A DNA stretch of 64,000 nucleotides from an uncultured Mycolicibacterium sp. (lineage in GTDB: Bacteria; Actinomycetota; Actinomycetes; Mycobacteriales; Mycobacteriaceae). The translations under genes and the position numbers were made by a program. Positions 27,586 through 36,948 of this stretch are shown piece after piece. Under the pieces are notes generated by a model, which was not told the origin of the DNA, ran no database searches, and worked only from the letters and a program-made list of their open reading frames with translations. Positions within the stretch are counted from its first letter, which is position 1; each line of letters opens with the position of its first letter. The stretch spans positions 1 through 64,000 of the forward strand of contig NZ_CALDGS010000094.1 in NCBI RefSeq assembly GCF_937941905.1, written 5' to 3'.

Positions 27586-28410
27586 CTAGCGTGGTCCGAA
27601 TTCTCTCAGGACCTCATCAGACAACGCGGGCCAGCGGTCGTGCGTCCAGTCGCCGAAGGCGCGGTCGGTGAGCACCACCAGCGCGAGGTCCGCCACCGGG
27701 TCCACCCACAGGAACGTGCCGGACTGCCCGAAGTGGCCGTAGGTGCGCGGCGAGTTCGCCGACCCGGTCCAGTGCGGACACTTGCCGTCGCGGATCTCGA
27801 AGCCCAGCCCCCAGTCGTTGGGCCGCTGCACCCCGAACCCCGGCAGCACCCCGTCGAGGCCGGGGAACTGCACCGAGGTGGCCTCGGCGTGCAGCTGCGC
27901 CGAGACCAGCCACGGCCGCAGCAGCTCGCCGGCGAAGCAGGTCAGGTCGGCGACGGTGGAGGTGACCCCGAACCCGGCGGCGTCGGCACCGCCGTCGAGG
28001 ACCGAGGCGGTCATGCCCAGCGGCTCGAACACCGCCTCGTGCAGGTAACGGTCGAAGGCGATGCCGGATTCGTCCTCGATGAGGTGCGCGAGCACGGCGA
28101 AGCCGGTGTTGGAGTAGATCCGCCGCTGCCCGGGCCGGCTCAGCGTGTCGGCCGTCCGCATGGCCAGCCCGGAGGTGTGGGCGAGCAGGTGCCGGACCGT
28201 CGCGCCGGGCGGGCCGGCCGGGGTGTCGAGCTCGACCACCCCCTCCTCGATCGCGACCTGGGCGGCCCGCGCGACGAGCGGTTTGGTCACCGAGGCGAGC
28301 AGGAAGGGCTTGCCGGTGTCCCCGTACTCGGCGAGCACACCGGCGGGGCCGACGACCGCGGCGGCGGCGCTCGGGACGGGCCAGTCGGCGATGACGTCGA
28401 GGGCGCTCAC
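27586..28410 (-). CDS. Serine hydrolase of the beta-lactamase/class C family (Rv2257c-like)
   Basis: 274 residues with a penicillin-binding-protein-like fold. Active-site motifs: SVTK (the SxxK motif, near residue 40) in [17 protein letters not shown] (near residue 100) in [16 protein letters not shown], and a third motif around [17 protein letters not shown] is also typical. Such proteins act as esterases or D-amino peptidases rather than true lactamases. No signal peptide is evident, so it is probably cytoplasmic. Position before mscR matches M. tuberculosis Rv2257c. Divergent to mscR with a 173-base gap in which I see no strong regulatory motif. Confidence 0.9.
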   Translation of the reverse strand: MSALDVIADWPVPSAAAAVVGPAGVLAEYGDTGKPFLLASVTKPLVARAAQVAIEEGVVELDTPAGPPGATVRHLLAHTSGLAMRTADTLSRPGQRRIYSNTGFAVLAHLIEDESGIAFDRYLHEAVFEPLGMTASVLDGGADAAGFGVTSTVADLTCFAGELLRPWLVSAQLHAEATSVQFPGLDGVLPGFGVQRPNDWGLGFEIRDGKCPHWTGSANSPRTYGHFGQSGTFLWVDPVADLALVVLTDRAFGDWTHDRWPALSDEVLREFGPR

Positions 28411-28583
28411 GGCGTCGACGTTACTGGGCGGGATTCCGGTCGCCCGACCGCGCCACGTCGAGCGGGACGGAGTGCTCGACGGTCGGAGCGGATCCGGCAG
28501 CGGTCCAGCCGCTCCGGTTTCCTGAGATGAATCGATGTCCCCTCAGCGTGAAAACCGGGACAGAACCGGTTATGTTGCTACGC

Positions 28584-29669
28584 ATGAGCCAAACCGTGCG
28601 CGGAGTGATCTCGCGAAAGAAGGGTGAACCGGTCGAACTCGTCGATGTGGTGGTGCCGGATCCGGGTCCGGGCGAGGCGGTGGTGAAGATCTCCGCCTGC
28701 GGGGTGTGCCACACCGATCTGCACTACCGCGAGGGCGGGATCAACGACGAGTTCCCGTTCCTGCTCGGCCACGAGGCCGCCGGCATCGTCGAGGCGGTCG
28801 GCGAGGGCGTGACCAACGTGGCGCCCGGCGATTTCGTGGTGCTCAACTGGCGCGCGGTGTGCGGTGAGTGCCGGGCCTGCAAGCGGGGCCGGCCGCACCT
28901 GTGCTTCTCCACCTTCAACGCCGAGCAGAAGATGACGCTGACCGACGGCACCGAACTCACCCCCGCCCTGGGCATCGGCGCCTTCATCGAGAAGACGCTG
29001 GTGCACGCCGGCCAGTGCACCAAGGTCAATCCGGCCGCCGATCCCGCGGTGGCGGGGCTGCTCGGCTGCGGCGTGATGGCCGGCATCGGCGCGGCGATCA
29101 ACACCGGCGCGGTCAGCCGCGACGACACGGTGGCGGTGATCGGCTGCGGCGGCGTGGGTGACGCCGCCATCGCCGGCGCGGCGCTGGTCGGGGCCAAGAA
29201 GATCATCGCCATCGACATGGACGACCGAAAGCTGGAGTGGGCCAAGCAGTTCGGCGCCACCGACACCATCAACGCCCGCAGCGCCGACGTGGTCGAGGCG
29301 GTCCAGGAGCTCACCGGCGGCTTCGGTGCCGACGTGGTCATCGACGCCGTGGGCCGGCCGGAGACCTGGAAGCAGGCCTTCTACGCGCGCGACCTGGCCG
29401 GCACCGTGGTGCTGGTCGGCGTGCCCACCCCGGACATGACGCTGGAGATGCCGCTGATCGACTTCTTCTCCCGCGGCGGGGCGCTGAAGTCCTCCTGGTA
29501 CGGCGACTGCCTGCCCGAGCGCGACTTCCCCACCCTGGTCGACCTGCACCTGCAGGGCCGGCTGCCGCTGGAGAAGTTCGTCACCGAGCGCATCGGGCTG
29601 GGCGACATCGAGGCCGCGTTCGCCAAGATGCACCGCGGCGAGGTGCTCCGGTCGGTGGTGGTGCTGTGA
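28584..29669 (+). CDS. mscR: S-nitrosomycothiol reductase / mycothiol-dependent formaldehyde dehydrogenase MscR
   Basis: Zinc-dependent class III-like alcohol dehydrogenase that uses mycothiol to detoxify formaldehyde and S-nitrosothiols. 361 residues. Catalytic zinc ligands: Cys in [12 protein letters not shown] and His in LGHEAAG; structural zinc cysteines [18 protein letters not shown]-binding [14 protein letters not shown]. Corresponds to Rv2259. I chose ATG 28584 (MSQTVRGVI); TATGTT (28571-28576) is 7 bases ahead, suggesting a leaderless transcript. Its stop overlaps the next GTG, coupling it to the metallo-hydrolase. Confidence 0.95.
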   Translation: MSQTVRGVISRKKGEPVELVDVVVPDPGPGEAVVKISACGVCHTDLHYREGGINDEFPFLLGHEAAGIVEAVGEGVTNVAPGDFVVLNWRAVCGECRACKRGRPHLCFSTFNAEQKMTLTDGTELTPALGIGAFIEKTLVHAGQCTKVNPAADPAVAGLLGCGVMAGIGAAINTGAVSRDDTVAVIGCGGVGDAAIAGAALVGAKKIIAIDMDDRKLEWAKQFGATDTINARSADVVEAVQELTGGFGADVVIDAVGRPETWKQAFYARDLAGTVVLVGVPTPDMTLEMPLIDFFSRGGALKSSWYGDCLPERDFPTLVDLHLQGRLPLEKFVTERIGLGDIEAAFAKMHRGEVLRSVVVL

Positions 29670-30295
29670 GCGCCAACCCGATCCAGCGCCTGGTCACCCA
29701 CGGCACCTTCAGCCTCGACGGCGGGACCTGGGAGGTCGACAACAACATCTGGATCGTCGGCGACGACAAGGAGGTGGTCGTCTTCGACGCCGCCCATAAC
29801 GCCGCCCCGATCAAGGCGGCCGTCGGCAACCGGCACGTGGTGGCGGTGGTGTGCACCCACGGCCACAACGACCACGTCACCGTCGCCCCGCAGCTCGGCG
29901 TCGAGCTCGACGCCCCGGTCCTGCTGCACCCCGCTGACGACGTGCTGTGGCGGATGACCCACCCGGACAAGGACTTCCGGGCGGTCGACGACGGGCTGGT
30001 GCTCACCGCCGGCGGGATCGAGCTGCACGCCATCCACACCCCCGGCCACTCGCCGGGTTCGGTGTGCTGGCACGCCCCGGAGCTGCGGGCGGTGTTCTCC
30101 GGCGACACCCTGTTCCAGGGCGGCCCGGGGGCGACCGGCCGGTCCTTCAGCGACTTCCCCACCATCCTGGAGTCCATCTCCGGCCGGCTCGGCAAGCTCC
30201 CCCACGACACCGTCGTCTACACCGGCCACGGCGACTCCACCACCATCGGCGACGAGATCGTCCACTACGACGAGTGGGTCGCCCGGGGTTACTGA
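29666..30295 (+). CDS. Metallo-beta-lactamase-fold hydrolase partnered with MscR
   Basis: 209 residues with the MBL zinc motif THGHNDH, downstream His in HTPGHSPGS, Asp in FSGDTLF and the final His in YTGHGDSTT. This glyoxalase II-like architecture acts on thioesters. Being translationally coupled to mscR (GTGA overlap) it is well placed to hydrolyse S-formylmycothiol, the product of formaldehyde oxidation, giving formate and free mycothiol. That role is inferred from context and is the arrangement also seen at Rv2259-Rv2260. Confidence 0.93.
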   Translation: MSANPIQRLVTHGTFSLDGGTWEVDNNIWIVGDDKEVVVFDAAHNAAPIKAAVGNRHVVAVVCTHGHNDHVTVAPQLGVELDAPVLLHPADDVLWRMTHPDKDFRAVDDGLVLTAGGIELHAIHTPGHSPGSVCWHAPELRAVFSGDTLFQGGPGATGRSFSDFPTILESISGRLGKLPHDTVVYTGHGDSTTIGDEIVHYDEWVARGY

Positions 30296-30359
30296 CTGGG
30301 CACGCGGCCTCCGCGACCGCTACCGTCGGTGGTGACGGTTGGCGGCCGCGGAGGTCATC

Positions 30360-31445
30360 GTGCGTGAATCCAGTGTCGTGGTTCGGCCCGTTCCGGAGTC
30401 GAGCAGCGAGTACCGGGCCAGCACGCGGCTGGAGGCGGCCGGGCTGCGCCGGGGGATGCGGCGTTTCGAGACCGCGGCGGCGGCCGTGCCGCTGCCGGCG
30501 CCGCCCCAGCCCGTCATCATCGCCGACTACGGCGCGGCCACCGGCCACAACTCGCTGCTGCCCATCGGCTCGGCCATCGAGGTGCTGCGCACCCGCATCC
30601 GGCCGGAGCACTCGGTGTTCGTCGCCCACACCGACCTGCCGGACAACGACTTCACCGCGCTGTTCCGCACCCTCGGCGACGACCCGGACACCTATCTGAA
30701 GCGCTTCGACGGCGTCTTCGCCGCCGCCGTGGGACGGTCGTTCTACCAGCAGATCCTGCCGTCCAACAGCGTCACCCTGGGCTGGTCGTCGTGGGCGGTG
30801 CAGTGGCTGCGCAAGGTGCCCAGCCCGGTCCCCGACCACATCGTGGCGGCCTGCAGCGCCGACGAGCGGGTGCGCGCGGCGTACGCCCGCCAGGGCGCGC
30901 AGGACTGGCACGACTTCGTCGCGTTCCGCGGCCGCGAACTCGCCCCCGGGGGCCGGGTGGTGGTGCTGACGATGGCCCTCGACGAGAACGGCGACCTCGG
31001 GCACCGTGGGGTGCTCGACGCGCTGCGCGACGCGCTGACCGAACTGCGCGCCGACGGGCTCCTCGGCGACGACGAACTGCACCGCATGGGGCTGCCGATC
31101 GTGGGCCGGTCGAGGGCCGACCTGGTCGCCCCCTTCGCCCCGTCCGGGCGGCTGGAGCGGGTCGAGATCGAGGAGCTCGAGGTGTTCGACGCCGAAGACC
31201 GCTACTACGCGCAGTACCGCGCCGACAGCGACGCCCGCGCCTTCGGCGCGAAGTGGGCGGCGTTCTGCCGGGCCGCGGTGTTCCCGGCGCTGGTCACCGC
31301 GCTCGACGGCACCGACCCGCGGCTGTTCTGCGACCGGCTCGAGGCCGCGGTGGCGGCCCGCCTGGCCGCCGCGCCGCAGCCGGCGCGGATCCCGATGGCC
31401 CAGGTGGTGCTGGTCAAGCGGGCGGCCGGCGGCAGCGGTCAGTAG
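30360..31445 (+). CDS. SABATH-like SAM-dependent carboxyl methyltransferase
   Basis: 361 residues related to the SAM-dependent carboxyl methyltransferase family best known from plants (salicylate, jasmonate, caffeine enzymes). Motif I DYGAATGHNSLLPI binds SAM; VFVAHTDLPDNDFTALF follows, and SNSVTLGWSSWAVQWL corresponds to the substrate-pocket SSxSLHWLS segment. Bacterial members methylate small acids, in some cases making volatile esters or juvenile-hormone-like compounds; substrate unknown here. GTG at 30360 has GGAGG 5 bases ahead; TTG at 30339 is possible. 64 bases after the metallo-hydrolase, it may be on its own transcript. Its 3' end overlaps the secreted-protein gene tail to tail by 7 bases. 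Confidence 0.8.
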   Translation: MRESSVVVRPVPESSSEYRASTRLEAAGLRRGMRRFETAAAAVPLPAPPQPVIIADYGAATGHNSLLPIGSAIEVLRTRIRPEHSVFVAHTDLPDNDFTALFRTLGDDPDTYLKRFDGVFAAAVGRSFYQQILPSNSVTLGWSSWAVQWLRKVPSPVPDHIVAACSADERVRAAYARQGAQDWHDFVAFRGRELAPGGRVVVLTMALDENGDLGHRGVLDALRDALTELRADGLLGDDELHRMGLPIVGRSRADLVAPFAPSGRLERVEIEELEVFDAEDRYYAQYRADSDARAFGAKWAAFCRAAVFPALVTALDGTDPRLFCDRLEAAVAARLAAAPQPARIPMAQVVLVKRAAGGSGQ

Positions 31446-32011
31446 CAGGCGCGCAGCCCGGCCGGTTCGCAGTAGAACGGGTAGCGGTCCACCGGGATCG
31501 GCTGCGGCTCGACGAACTCCAGCGTGAACGGCTTGACGTACATGTCCGGCGGCAGCCCGCACCCGCCGGCGTGGGTGATGGTGCGGGTACCCGACAGCGT
31601 CTCGCTGTCGAACCGGTAGATCTCGGTGGTCGGCGCGGTGCTGCCGTCGGCGCACTGCATCCCGTCGAGCTTGTCGACCTCCATCAGCCAGCGGCCCTGC
31701 ACCAGCCGGGCGTCACCGCCGAAGGCCACGCTGCGCTCGGGCTGGGTGACCATGCGGGGCGGGTTGCTCGACACGTGCAGGGTGCAGCCCACCGGCAGGT
31801 ACAGCGGCTCGCGCAGATCCCCGACCGTCGGCGAGCAGGTCGGCGTCACCCGCCAGATGACGTCGGCGGGCATGCCCTCCTCGTGGTAGCGGTAGATGCC
31901 CTGCAACGGCTGGCTGTCGGCACCGGCCGGCGCGGCGAACCCGACCGCACCCGCGGCGAGGGCGAGCGCGGCGAGGGCGTTGGCGGCGATCCTGGTCGGC
32001 GCGAACCTCAT
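31439..32011 (-). CDS. Secreted protein of unknown function
   Basis: 190 residues with a clear signal peptide: MRFAPTRIAANALAALALAAGAVGFAAPAGA, cut after AGA near residue 31 (given in full form only by its start and end: MRFAPTRIA to APAGAD). The mature protein has six cysteines (TCSP, GCTL, QCAD, GGCG, FYCE, RACY) that could form three disulfides, and beta-rich stretches. I do not recognise a named domain; similar small secreted mycobacterial proteins are annotated as hypothetical. ATG at 32011 is set by the signal peptide. It is followed upstream by a 438-base gap shared with mmpS. Confidence 0.8.
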   Translation of the reverse strand: MRFAPTRIAANALAALALAAGAVGFAAPAGADSQPLQGIYRYHEEGMPADVIWRVTPTCSPTVGDLREPLYLPVGCTLHVSSNPPRMVTQPERSVAFGGDARLVQGRWLMEVDKLDGMQCADGSTAPTTEIYRFDSETLSGTRTITHAGGCGLPPDMYVKPFTLEFVEPQPIPVDRYPFYCEPAGLRACY

Positions 32012-32449
32012 CGACGTCCTTTCGGCTGACGGCCAGAGCGGTGGGCCGATTATGACAGGCACGCCGTGAGGGGCGGGCGTGCATCGGGATTACCGTGGCG
32101 GTATCCGTACGGGCCCCGCACCACACCACGCGCCGTACTGTGAGCAATTCGCTAACGGCACCACCACCGTGACGCACGTCTCATTCGCCGGCTCCGGCCG
32201 GGGCGCCCCCGGTCCGGTGTTTTCGCAGGTCACGTGCGCTATCGCGGGGCAACGGCGGCACCGCCGCGGCGCCGCCCACGACCGGTCCCGGCCGCCGCCG
32301 GGCCGGCGGCGGCCGCGCCGTCGCCGCACGTCCGCGCCGACGATTCGCGACGGAGCCCGCGAATTCGGCAACCTCCCTGTGTACGCTAACGTGCGTACTT
32401 TGACGGACTAAGTGATTTACGGCGAAGAAGAAGGAGTGGACGTCCGCGG
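32012..32449. other. 438-base divergent intergenic region between secreted-protein gene and mmpS
   Basis: Reading frames in it are short, Arg/Pro-rich and without homology signals. It holds a 12-bp perfect GC hairpin at 32289-32315 with a GGC loop and the mmpS-proximal dyad at 32381-32398. Promoters for both flanking genes are expected here; I cannot place them confidently. Confidence 0.6.
32381..32398. promoter_or_regulatory. Operator-like dyad upstream of mmpS-mmpL
   Basis: GTACGC-TAACGT-GCGTAC, perfect 6-base arms, ending 51 bases before the mmpS ATG and directly followed by TTTGAC (32399-32404), a possible -35 element. The regulator is not encoded nearby. Confidence 0.5.
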
Positions 32450-33037
32450 ATGGGCAACGAACATCACGACTTCGCAGCCTCCGGTCCCAGCGTCCGCGAC
32501 GGGACGCCCTCCGCGCAGCCGCCGTCCGCACCGTCCCCGTCGGCCCGGGCACCCCGGCCCGCCGGCCGGCACACCGCCCGGAACGGCGGGCGCAAGAACG
32601 GCTTCAGCCTGATGAAGGTGCTCCGCAAGACCTGGCTGCCGCTGCTGATCGTGGTCGTGGTCGCCGTCGCCGGGTTCACCGTGAGCCGGGTGCGCACCTA
32701 CTTCGGCGCCAACCCGGTGATCGTCACGCCCAAGGTGTTCGCCGAGGACCCAGAGCCGTTCGACCCCAAGGTCGTCAAGTACGAGATCTGGGGCAACGGC
32801 AGCTACGCCGACATCAACTACCTCGATCTCGACGCCAAGCCGCAGCGGGTCGACCACGCCCCGTTGCCGTGGACGCTGGTGCTGGAGACCACCGCGCCAT
32901 CGGCGATGCCCAACATCGTCGCGCAGGGTGACGGCGACTCGATCACCTGCCGCATCACCGTCGACGACGAGATCAAGGACGAACGCACCTCGACCGGCCT
33001 CAACGCCCAGACCTTCTGCTTGGTGAAATCCGCATGA
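32450..33037 (+). CDS. MmpS-family membrane protein
   Basis: 195-residue accessory protein of an MmpL exporter. N-terminal 55 residues are Pro/Ser/Arg-rich and cytoplasmic, longer than in most MmpS proteins. One membrane helix follows ([17 protein letters not shown], about 65-82), then the MmpS domain outside: [32 protein letters not shown], and CRITVDDEI with Cys pair in TCRI and TFCL. ATG with AAGGAGTGG upstream. Stop overlaps the mmpL ATG (ATGA), the usual mmpS-mmpL coupling. Confidence 0.92.
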   Translation: MGNEHHDFAASGPSVRDGTPSAQPPSAPSPSARAPRPAGRHTARNGGRKNGFSLMKVLRKTWLPLLIVVVVAVAGFTVSRVRTYFGANPVIVTPKVFAEDPEPFDPKVVKYEIWGNGSYADINYLDLDAKPQRVDHAPLPWTLVLETTAPSAMPNIVAQGDGDSITCRITVDDEIKDERTSTGLNAQTFCLVKSA

Positions 33038-35916
33038 GCGCACCCGTGACCGACGCCCCCACCGACGCGTTCCCGCCGGCCAAGGAGCCGATGCACCACC
33101 GCATCGCCCGCTACATCCGCAAGTTCTCGGTCCCGATCATCCTGATCTGGGTCGCGGTCATCGGTTACCTGAACGTCGCGGTGCCGCAGCTCGACGAGGT
33201 CGGCGAGATGCGGGCGATCTCGATGAGCCCGCACGACGCGCCGTCGATGATCGCCATGAAGCGCATCGGCGAGCTGTTCAACGAGGGCGACTCGGACTCC
33301 AGCGCGATGATCGTGCTGGAGGGCGAGGAGCCGCTCGGCGACGAGGCGCACCGCTTCTACGACGAGATGGTGGCCCGGCTCAAGCAGGACCCGGCCGTCC
33401 AGTCGGTACAGGACTTCTGGAGCGACCCGCTCACCGCGCCGGGCGCGCAGAGCAACGACGGCAAGGCCGCCTACGTCCAGATCAAGCTCGCCGGCAACCA
33501 GGGCGAGGCGCTGGCCAACGAGTCGGTGGCCAAGGTGCGCGAGATCGTCGACGGCCTCACCCCGCCGCCGGGCGTGACGGCCTACGTGACCGGCCCGGCC
33601 CCGCTGATGGCCGACCAGCGCATCGCCGGTGACCGCAGCCTGCGACTCATCGAGGCGGTCACCTTCGCGGTCATCATCACCATGCTGCTGCTGGTGTGGC
33701 GGTCGATCCTGTCGGTGATCTTCACGCTGGTCATGGTGGTGATGACGCTGATGACCGCCCGCGGCGTGGTGGCCTTCCTCGGCTACCACGAGATCATCGG
33801 GCTCTCGACGTTCGCCACCAACCTGCTGGTGACGCTGGCCATCGCCGCGGCCACCGACTACGCGATCTTCCTCATCGGCCGGTACCAGGAGGCCAGAACC
33901 CTCGGCCAGGACAAGGAAACCGCGTTCTACACGATGTTCCACGGCACCGCGCACGTGGTGCTGGGCTCCGGCATGACGATCGCCGGCGCCACCTTCTGCC
34001 TGAGCTTCACCCGGCTGCCGTACTTCCAGTCGCTGGGCGTGCCGCTGTTCATCGGCATGTCGGTGACGGTGCTGGCCGGTGTGGTGCTGATGAGCGCGAT
34101 GATCACCGTGGCCACCAGGTTCGGCCTGCTCGAGCCCAAGCGGGCGATGCGGGTGCGGACCTGGCGCAAGATCGGCGCCGCGGTGGTGCGCTGGCCGGGC
34201 CCGATCCTGGTCGGCACCATCGCGCTGTCGCTGGTCGGCCTGCTCGCGCTGCCCGGCTACCGCACCGACTACAACGACCGGCACTTCCAGCCGCCGGACC
34301 TGCCGGCCAACGCCGGCTACGCAGCCGCCGACCGCCACTTCGACCAGGCCCGGATGAACCCCGAGGTGCTGCTCGTCGAGAGCGACCACGACCTGCGCAA
34401 CTCCGCCGACTTCCTGGTCATCGACAAGATCGCCAAGCAGCTGTTCCGCGTCGAGGGCGTGGCCCGCGTGCAGGCGATCACCCGGCCGAACGGCAAGCCG
34501 ATCGAGCACACCTCGATCCCGTTCCAGATCAGCATGCAGGGCACCACCAACCAGCTGAACCAGAAGTATCAGCAGGACCGGATGGCCGACATGCTGGTCC
34601 AGGCCGAGGAGATGAAGAAGACCATCGCGAACATGGAGAAGATGTCGCAGCTGACCGTCGAGATGTCCGCGGTCACGCACAGCATGGTCACCAAGATGAA
34701 GGACATGACCGCCGACGTCGACGACATGCGCGACTCGCTGGCGGAGTTCGACGACTTCTTCCGGCCCATCCGCAACTACTTCTACTGGGAACCGCACTGC
34801 TACAACATCCCGGTCTGCTGGGCCATGCGGTCGATCTTCGACACCCTCGACGGGGTCGACGTGATGACCGACGACATCCACCAGATGCTGCCGGACATGG
34901 AGCGGCTCGACGCGCTGATGCCGCAGATGGTCGCGCTCATGCCGGAGATGATCGAGACCATGAAGACGATGCGGAACATGATGCTGACCATGTACGCATC
35001 GCAGAAGAGCCTGCAGGACCAGATGGCCGCGATGCAGGACGAGTCCAACGCGATGGGCGAGGCCTTCGACGCCTCGATGAACGACGACTCGTTCTACCTG
35101 CCGCCGGAGGTGTTCGACAATCCGGACTTCCAGCGCGGCCTGGAGCAGTTCCTGTCGCCGGACGGCCACGCGGTGCGGTTCATCATCTCCCACGACGGGG
35201 ACCCGATGAGCCCGGAGGGCATCGCCCGGATCGACGTGATCAAGAAGGCCGCCAAGGAGGCCATCAAGGGCACCCCGCTGGAGGGCTCGACGATCTACAT
35301 GGGCGGCACCGCGTCGGCCTACAAGGACATGAGCGACGGCAACAACTACGACATGATCATCGCGGGGATCTCGGCGCTGAGTCTGATCTTCATCATCATG
35401 CTGCTGATCACCCGCGCGATCGTCGCCTCGGCCGTTATCGTTGGCACCGTCGTGCTGTCCCTGGGCGCCTCGTTCGGTCTGTCGGTGTTGATCTGGCAAC
35501 ACCTCCTGCACCAGCCGCTGCACTGGATGGTGTTCGCGATGGCGGTGATCGTGCTGCTCGCCGTCGGCGCGGACTACAACCTGCTGCTGGTGTCGCGACT
35601 GAAGGAGGAGATCCACGCGGGCATCAACACCGGCATCATCCGTGCGATGGGCGGGTCCGGTTCGGTGGTCACCTCCGCCGGCCTGGTGTTCGCCTTCACG
35701 ATGATGTCGATGGCGGTGTCGGAGCTGGTGATCATCGGCCAGGTCGGCACCACGATCGGCTTGGGCCTGCTGTTCGACACGCTGGTGATCCGGGCGTTCA
35801 TGACGCCGTCGATCGCCGCACTGATGGGCCGCTGGTTCTGGTGGCCGCAGCGGGTGCGCCCGCGGCCGGTGCCGTCGCCGTGGCCCAAGCCGCAGCAGGA
35901 CCTGACGTCCGTCTGA
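33034..35916 (+). CDS. MmpL-family RND exporter (MmpL4/5 type)
   Basis: 960 residues. RND architecture with two six-helix bundles and two outer loops. [18 protein letters not shown] is the first helix; the proton-relay helix with [15 protein letters not shown] and its second copy [16 protein letters not shown] carry the Asp-Tyr pairs. Between residues about 510 and 670 there is a long Met-rich coiled coil ([18 protein letters not shown] onward), the extracellular hairpin characteristic of MmpL4/MmpL5. Those exporters carry siderophores, drugs or glycopeptidolipids; the cargo here is not evident. Followed by two small secreted proteins in the same operon. Confidence 0.93.
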   Translation: MSAPVTDAPTDAFPPAKEPMHHRIARYIRKFSVPIILIWVAVIGYLNVAVPQLDEVGEMRAISMSPHDAPSMIAMKRIGELFNEGDSDSSAMIVLEGEEPLGDEAHRFYDEMVARLKQDPAVQSVQDFWSDPLTAPGAQSNDGKAAYVQIKLAGNQGEALANESVAKVREIVDGLTPPPGVTAYVTGPAPLMADQRIAGDRSLRLIEAVTFAVIITMLLLVWRSILSVIFTLVMVVMTLMTARGVVAFLGYHEIIGLSTFATNLLVTLAIAAATDYAIFLIGRYQEARTLGQDKETAFYTMFHGTAHVVLGSGMTIAGATFCLSFTRLPYFQSLGVPLFIGMSVTVLAGVVLMSAMITVATRFGLLEPKRAMRVRTWRKIGAAVVRWPGPILVGTIALSLVGLLALPGYRTDYNDRHFQPPDLPANAGYAAADRHFDQARMNPEVLLVESDHDLRNSADFLVIDKIAKQLFRVEGVARVQAITRPNGKPIEHTSIPFQISMQGTTNQLNQKYQQDRMADMLVQAEEMKKTIANMEKMSQLTVEMSAVTHSMVTKMKDMTADVDDMRDSLAEFDDFFRPIRNYFYWEPHCYNIPVCWAMRSIFDTLDGVDVMTDDIHQMLPDMERLDALMPQMVALMPEMIETMKTMRNMMLTMYASQKSLQDQMAAMQDESNAMGEAFDASMNDDSFYLPPEVFDNPDFQRGLEQFLSPDGHAVRFIISHDGDPMSPEGIARIDVIKKAAKEAIKGTPLEGSTIYMGGTASAYKDMSDGNNYDMIIAGISALSLIFIIMLLITRAIVASAVIVGTVVLSLGASFGLSVLIWQHLLHQPLHWMVFAMAVIVLLAVGADYNLLLVSRLKEEIHAGINTGIIRAMGGSGSVVTSAGLVFAFTMMSMAVSELVIIGQVGTTIGLGLLFDTLVIRAFMTPSIAALMGRWFWWPQRVRPRPVPSPWPKPQQDLTSV

Positions 35917-35934
35917 CCCGAAGGAGCACAGGAC

Positions 35935-36270
35935 ATGAAACGCGCGTTGATCCCGGCGGTGATCGCCTGCGCCGCGATCGGTTTCGCGGCCCCGGCGCAC
36001 GCCGACCCGGACACCGACTTCGCGAACCTGCTGCACACGTACGACATCTACGGGCAGAAGGACTACAACGCCTGGATCGGCAAGATCGCCTGCAAGCGGC
36101 TGTGGCGCGGCGTCGACGCCGATGCGTTCGCCTCGGCGAAGTTCGTCGGCGACCAGCTGCCCCGGCACTACACCACCGAACAGGCCTGGAAGTTCCTCGC
36201 CGCGGCGATCGACTTCTACTGCCCGGACCAGCGGCACGTCCTGCAGGCGGCCGCCGAGCAGCAGCACTGA
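35935..36270 (+). CDS. DUF732-like small secreted protein
   Basis: 111 residues: signal peptide to about residue 23 ([23 protein letters not shown]), then an 88-residue mature protein with the DUF732 look: [13 protein letters not shown], two Cys residues (IACKRL and FYCPDQ) that probably form one disulfide, and [19 protein letters not shown]. Function unknown. It begins 18 bases after mmpL with an AAGGAG site, so it belongs to that operon and may act with the exporter on the outer face. Confidence 0.85.
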   Translation: MKRALIPAVIACAAIGFAAPAHADPDTDFANLLHTYDIYGQKDYNAWIGKIACKRLWRGVDADAFASAKFVGDQLPRHYTTEQAWKFLAAAIDFYCPDQRHVLQAAAEQQH

Positions 36271-36292
36271 CAAACCCGAGAGGATGGATGCG

Positions 36293-36751
36293 ATGCGGAC
36301 TCGTCTGAGCGGCGTCCTGCGCGCCGGTGTCGCTGCGCTCGCGGTCGGCGGCGCCCTGGCGGCCCCGGCGGCGGTGGCCTCGGCCGACGCGACCGAGGAC
36401 TACCCGATCCCGCGCAAGATGATCGAGACCACCTGCACGGCCGAGCAGATCATGGCGGCGGTCCGGGACACCAAGCCGGTGTACTACGAGCGCTACATGA
36501 TCGACTACAACAACAAGTGGCCGGAGGTGCAACAGGCGGCGCGCGACCGGATCCACTGGTTCTACTCGCTGAGCCCGGCCGAGCGGCGCGCCTACTCCGA
36601 GCGCGTGGCGACCGACATCTACTACGAGCAGATGGCGTTCGCGTGGCCGAACTGGGCGAAGCTGTTCTTCAACAACAAGGGCGTGGTGGCCGCGGCGACG
36701 GCGGTGTGCCACAACTACCCGCCCGACGACATGTCGGTCTGGAACTGGTAA
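36293..36751 (+). CDS. Secreted DUF5078-like protein
   Basis: 152 residues with a signal peptide ending in AAVASA near residue 30. The mature part is helical: [27 protein letters not shown] (start shown), [32 protein letters not shown] and [16 protein letters not shown], with two Cys. This matches a mycobacterial family annotated as DUF5078, function unknown. I chose ATG 36293 (GAGAGG is 9 bases ahead) over ATG 36284, which abuts the site. Fourth gene of the mmpS-mmpL operon; palindrome copy B follows its stop. Confidence 0.78.
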   Translation: MRTRLSGVLRAGVAALAVGGALAAPAAVASADATEDYPIPRKMIETTCTAEQIMAAVRDTKPVYYERYMIDYNNKWPEVQQAARDRIHWFYSLSPAERRAYSERVATDIYYEQMAFAWPNWAKLFFNNKGVVAAATAVCHNYPPDDMSVWNW

Positions 36752-36770
36752 ACCCGCCCGCCGCCCAGCC

Positions 36771-36822
36771 GCGGAACGGCATTCCTGGTCGTGATCACGT
36801 TGCGATCACGACCAGGGCTTCT
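36771..36822. repeat. Palindrome family, copy B
   Basis: Perfect 13-bp stem CCTGGTCGTGATC (36784-36796) with GATCACGACCAGG (36804-36816) and a 7-base loop; the left flank GCGGAACGGCATT extends the family consensus seen at 20009, in the opposite orientation to copies C and D. It lies 19 bases after the last gene of the mmpS-mmpL operon and is its probable terminator. Confidence 0.75.
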
Positions 36823-36948
36823 TTCGGGCTGTCAGCGAACGTTTTCCGCCGGATCGGTTCCGCTCGGCCGGGTTTGCTGAAACACTTCCCTTGGACGTAG
36901 CGATTCCCCACGGGGGCACTTCTTCGACGACGAGAGGGACCGGGACGG

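Noticed and set aside
32079..32411. A 110-codon forward frame in the mmpS upstream region
   Set aside because: Arg/Pro-rich, no ribosome binding site, and it contains the operator-like dyad and a GC hairpin; treated as non-coding.
32818..36273. A 1151-codon reverse-strand frame opposite mmpL
   Set aside because: His/Arg/Val-rich composition typical of antisense to GC-rich coding DNA; mmpL on the forward strand has full RND motifs and operon coupling.
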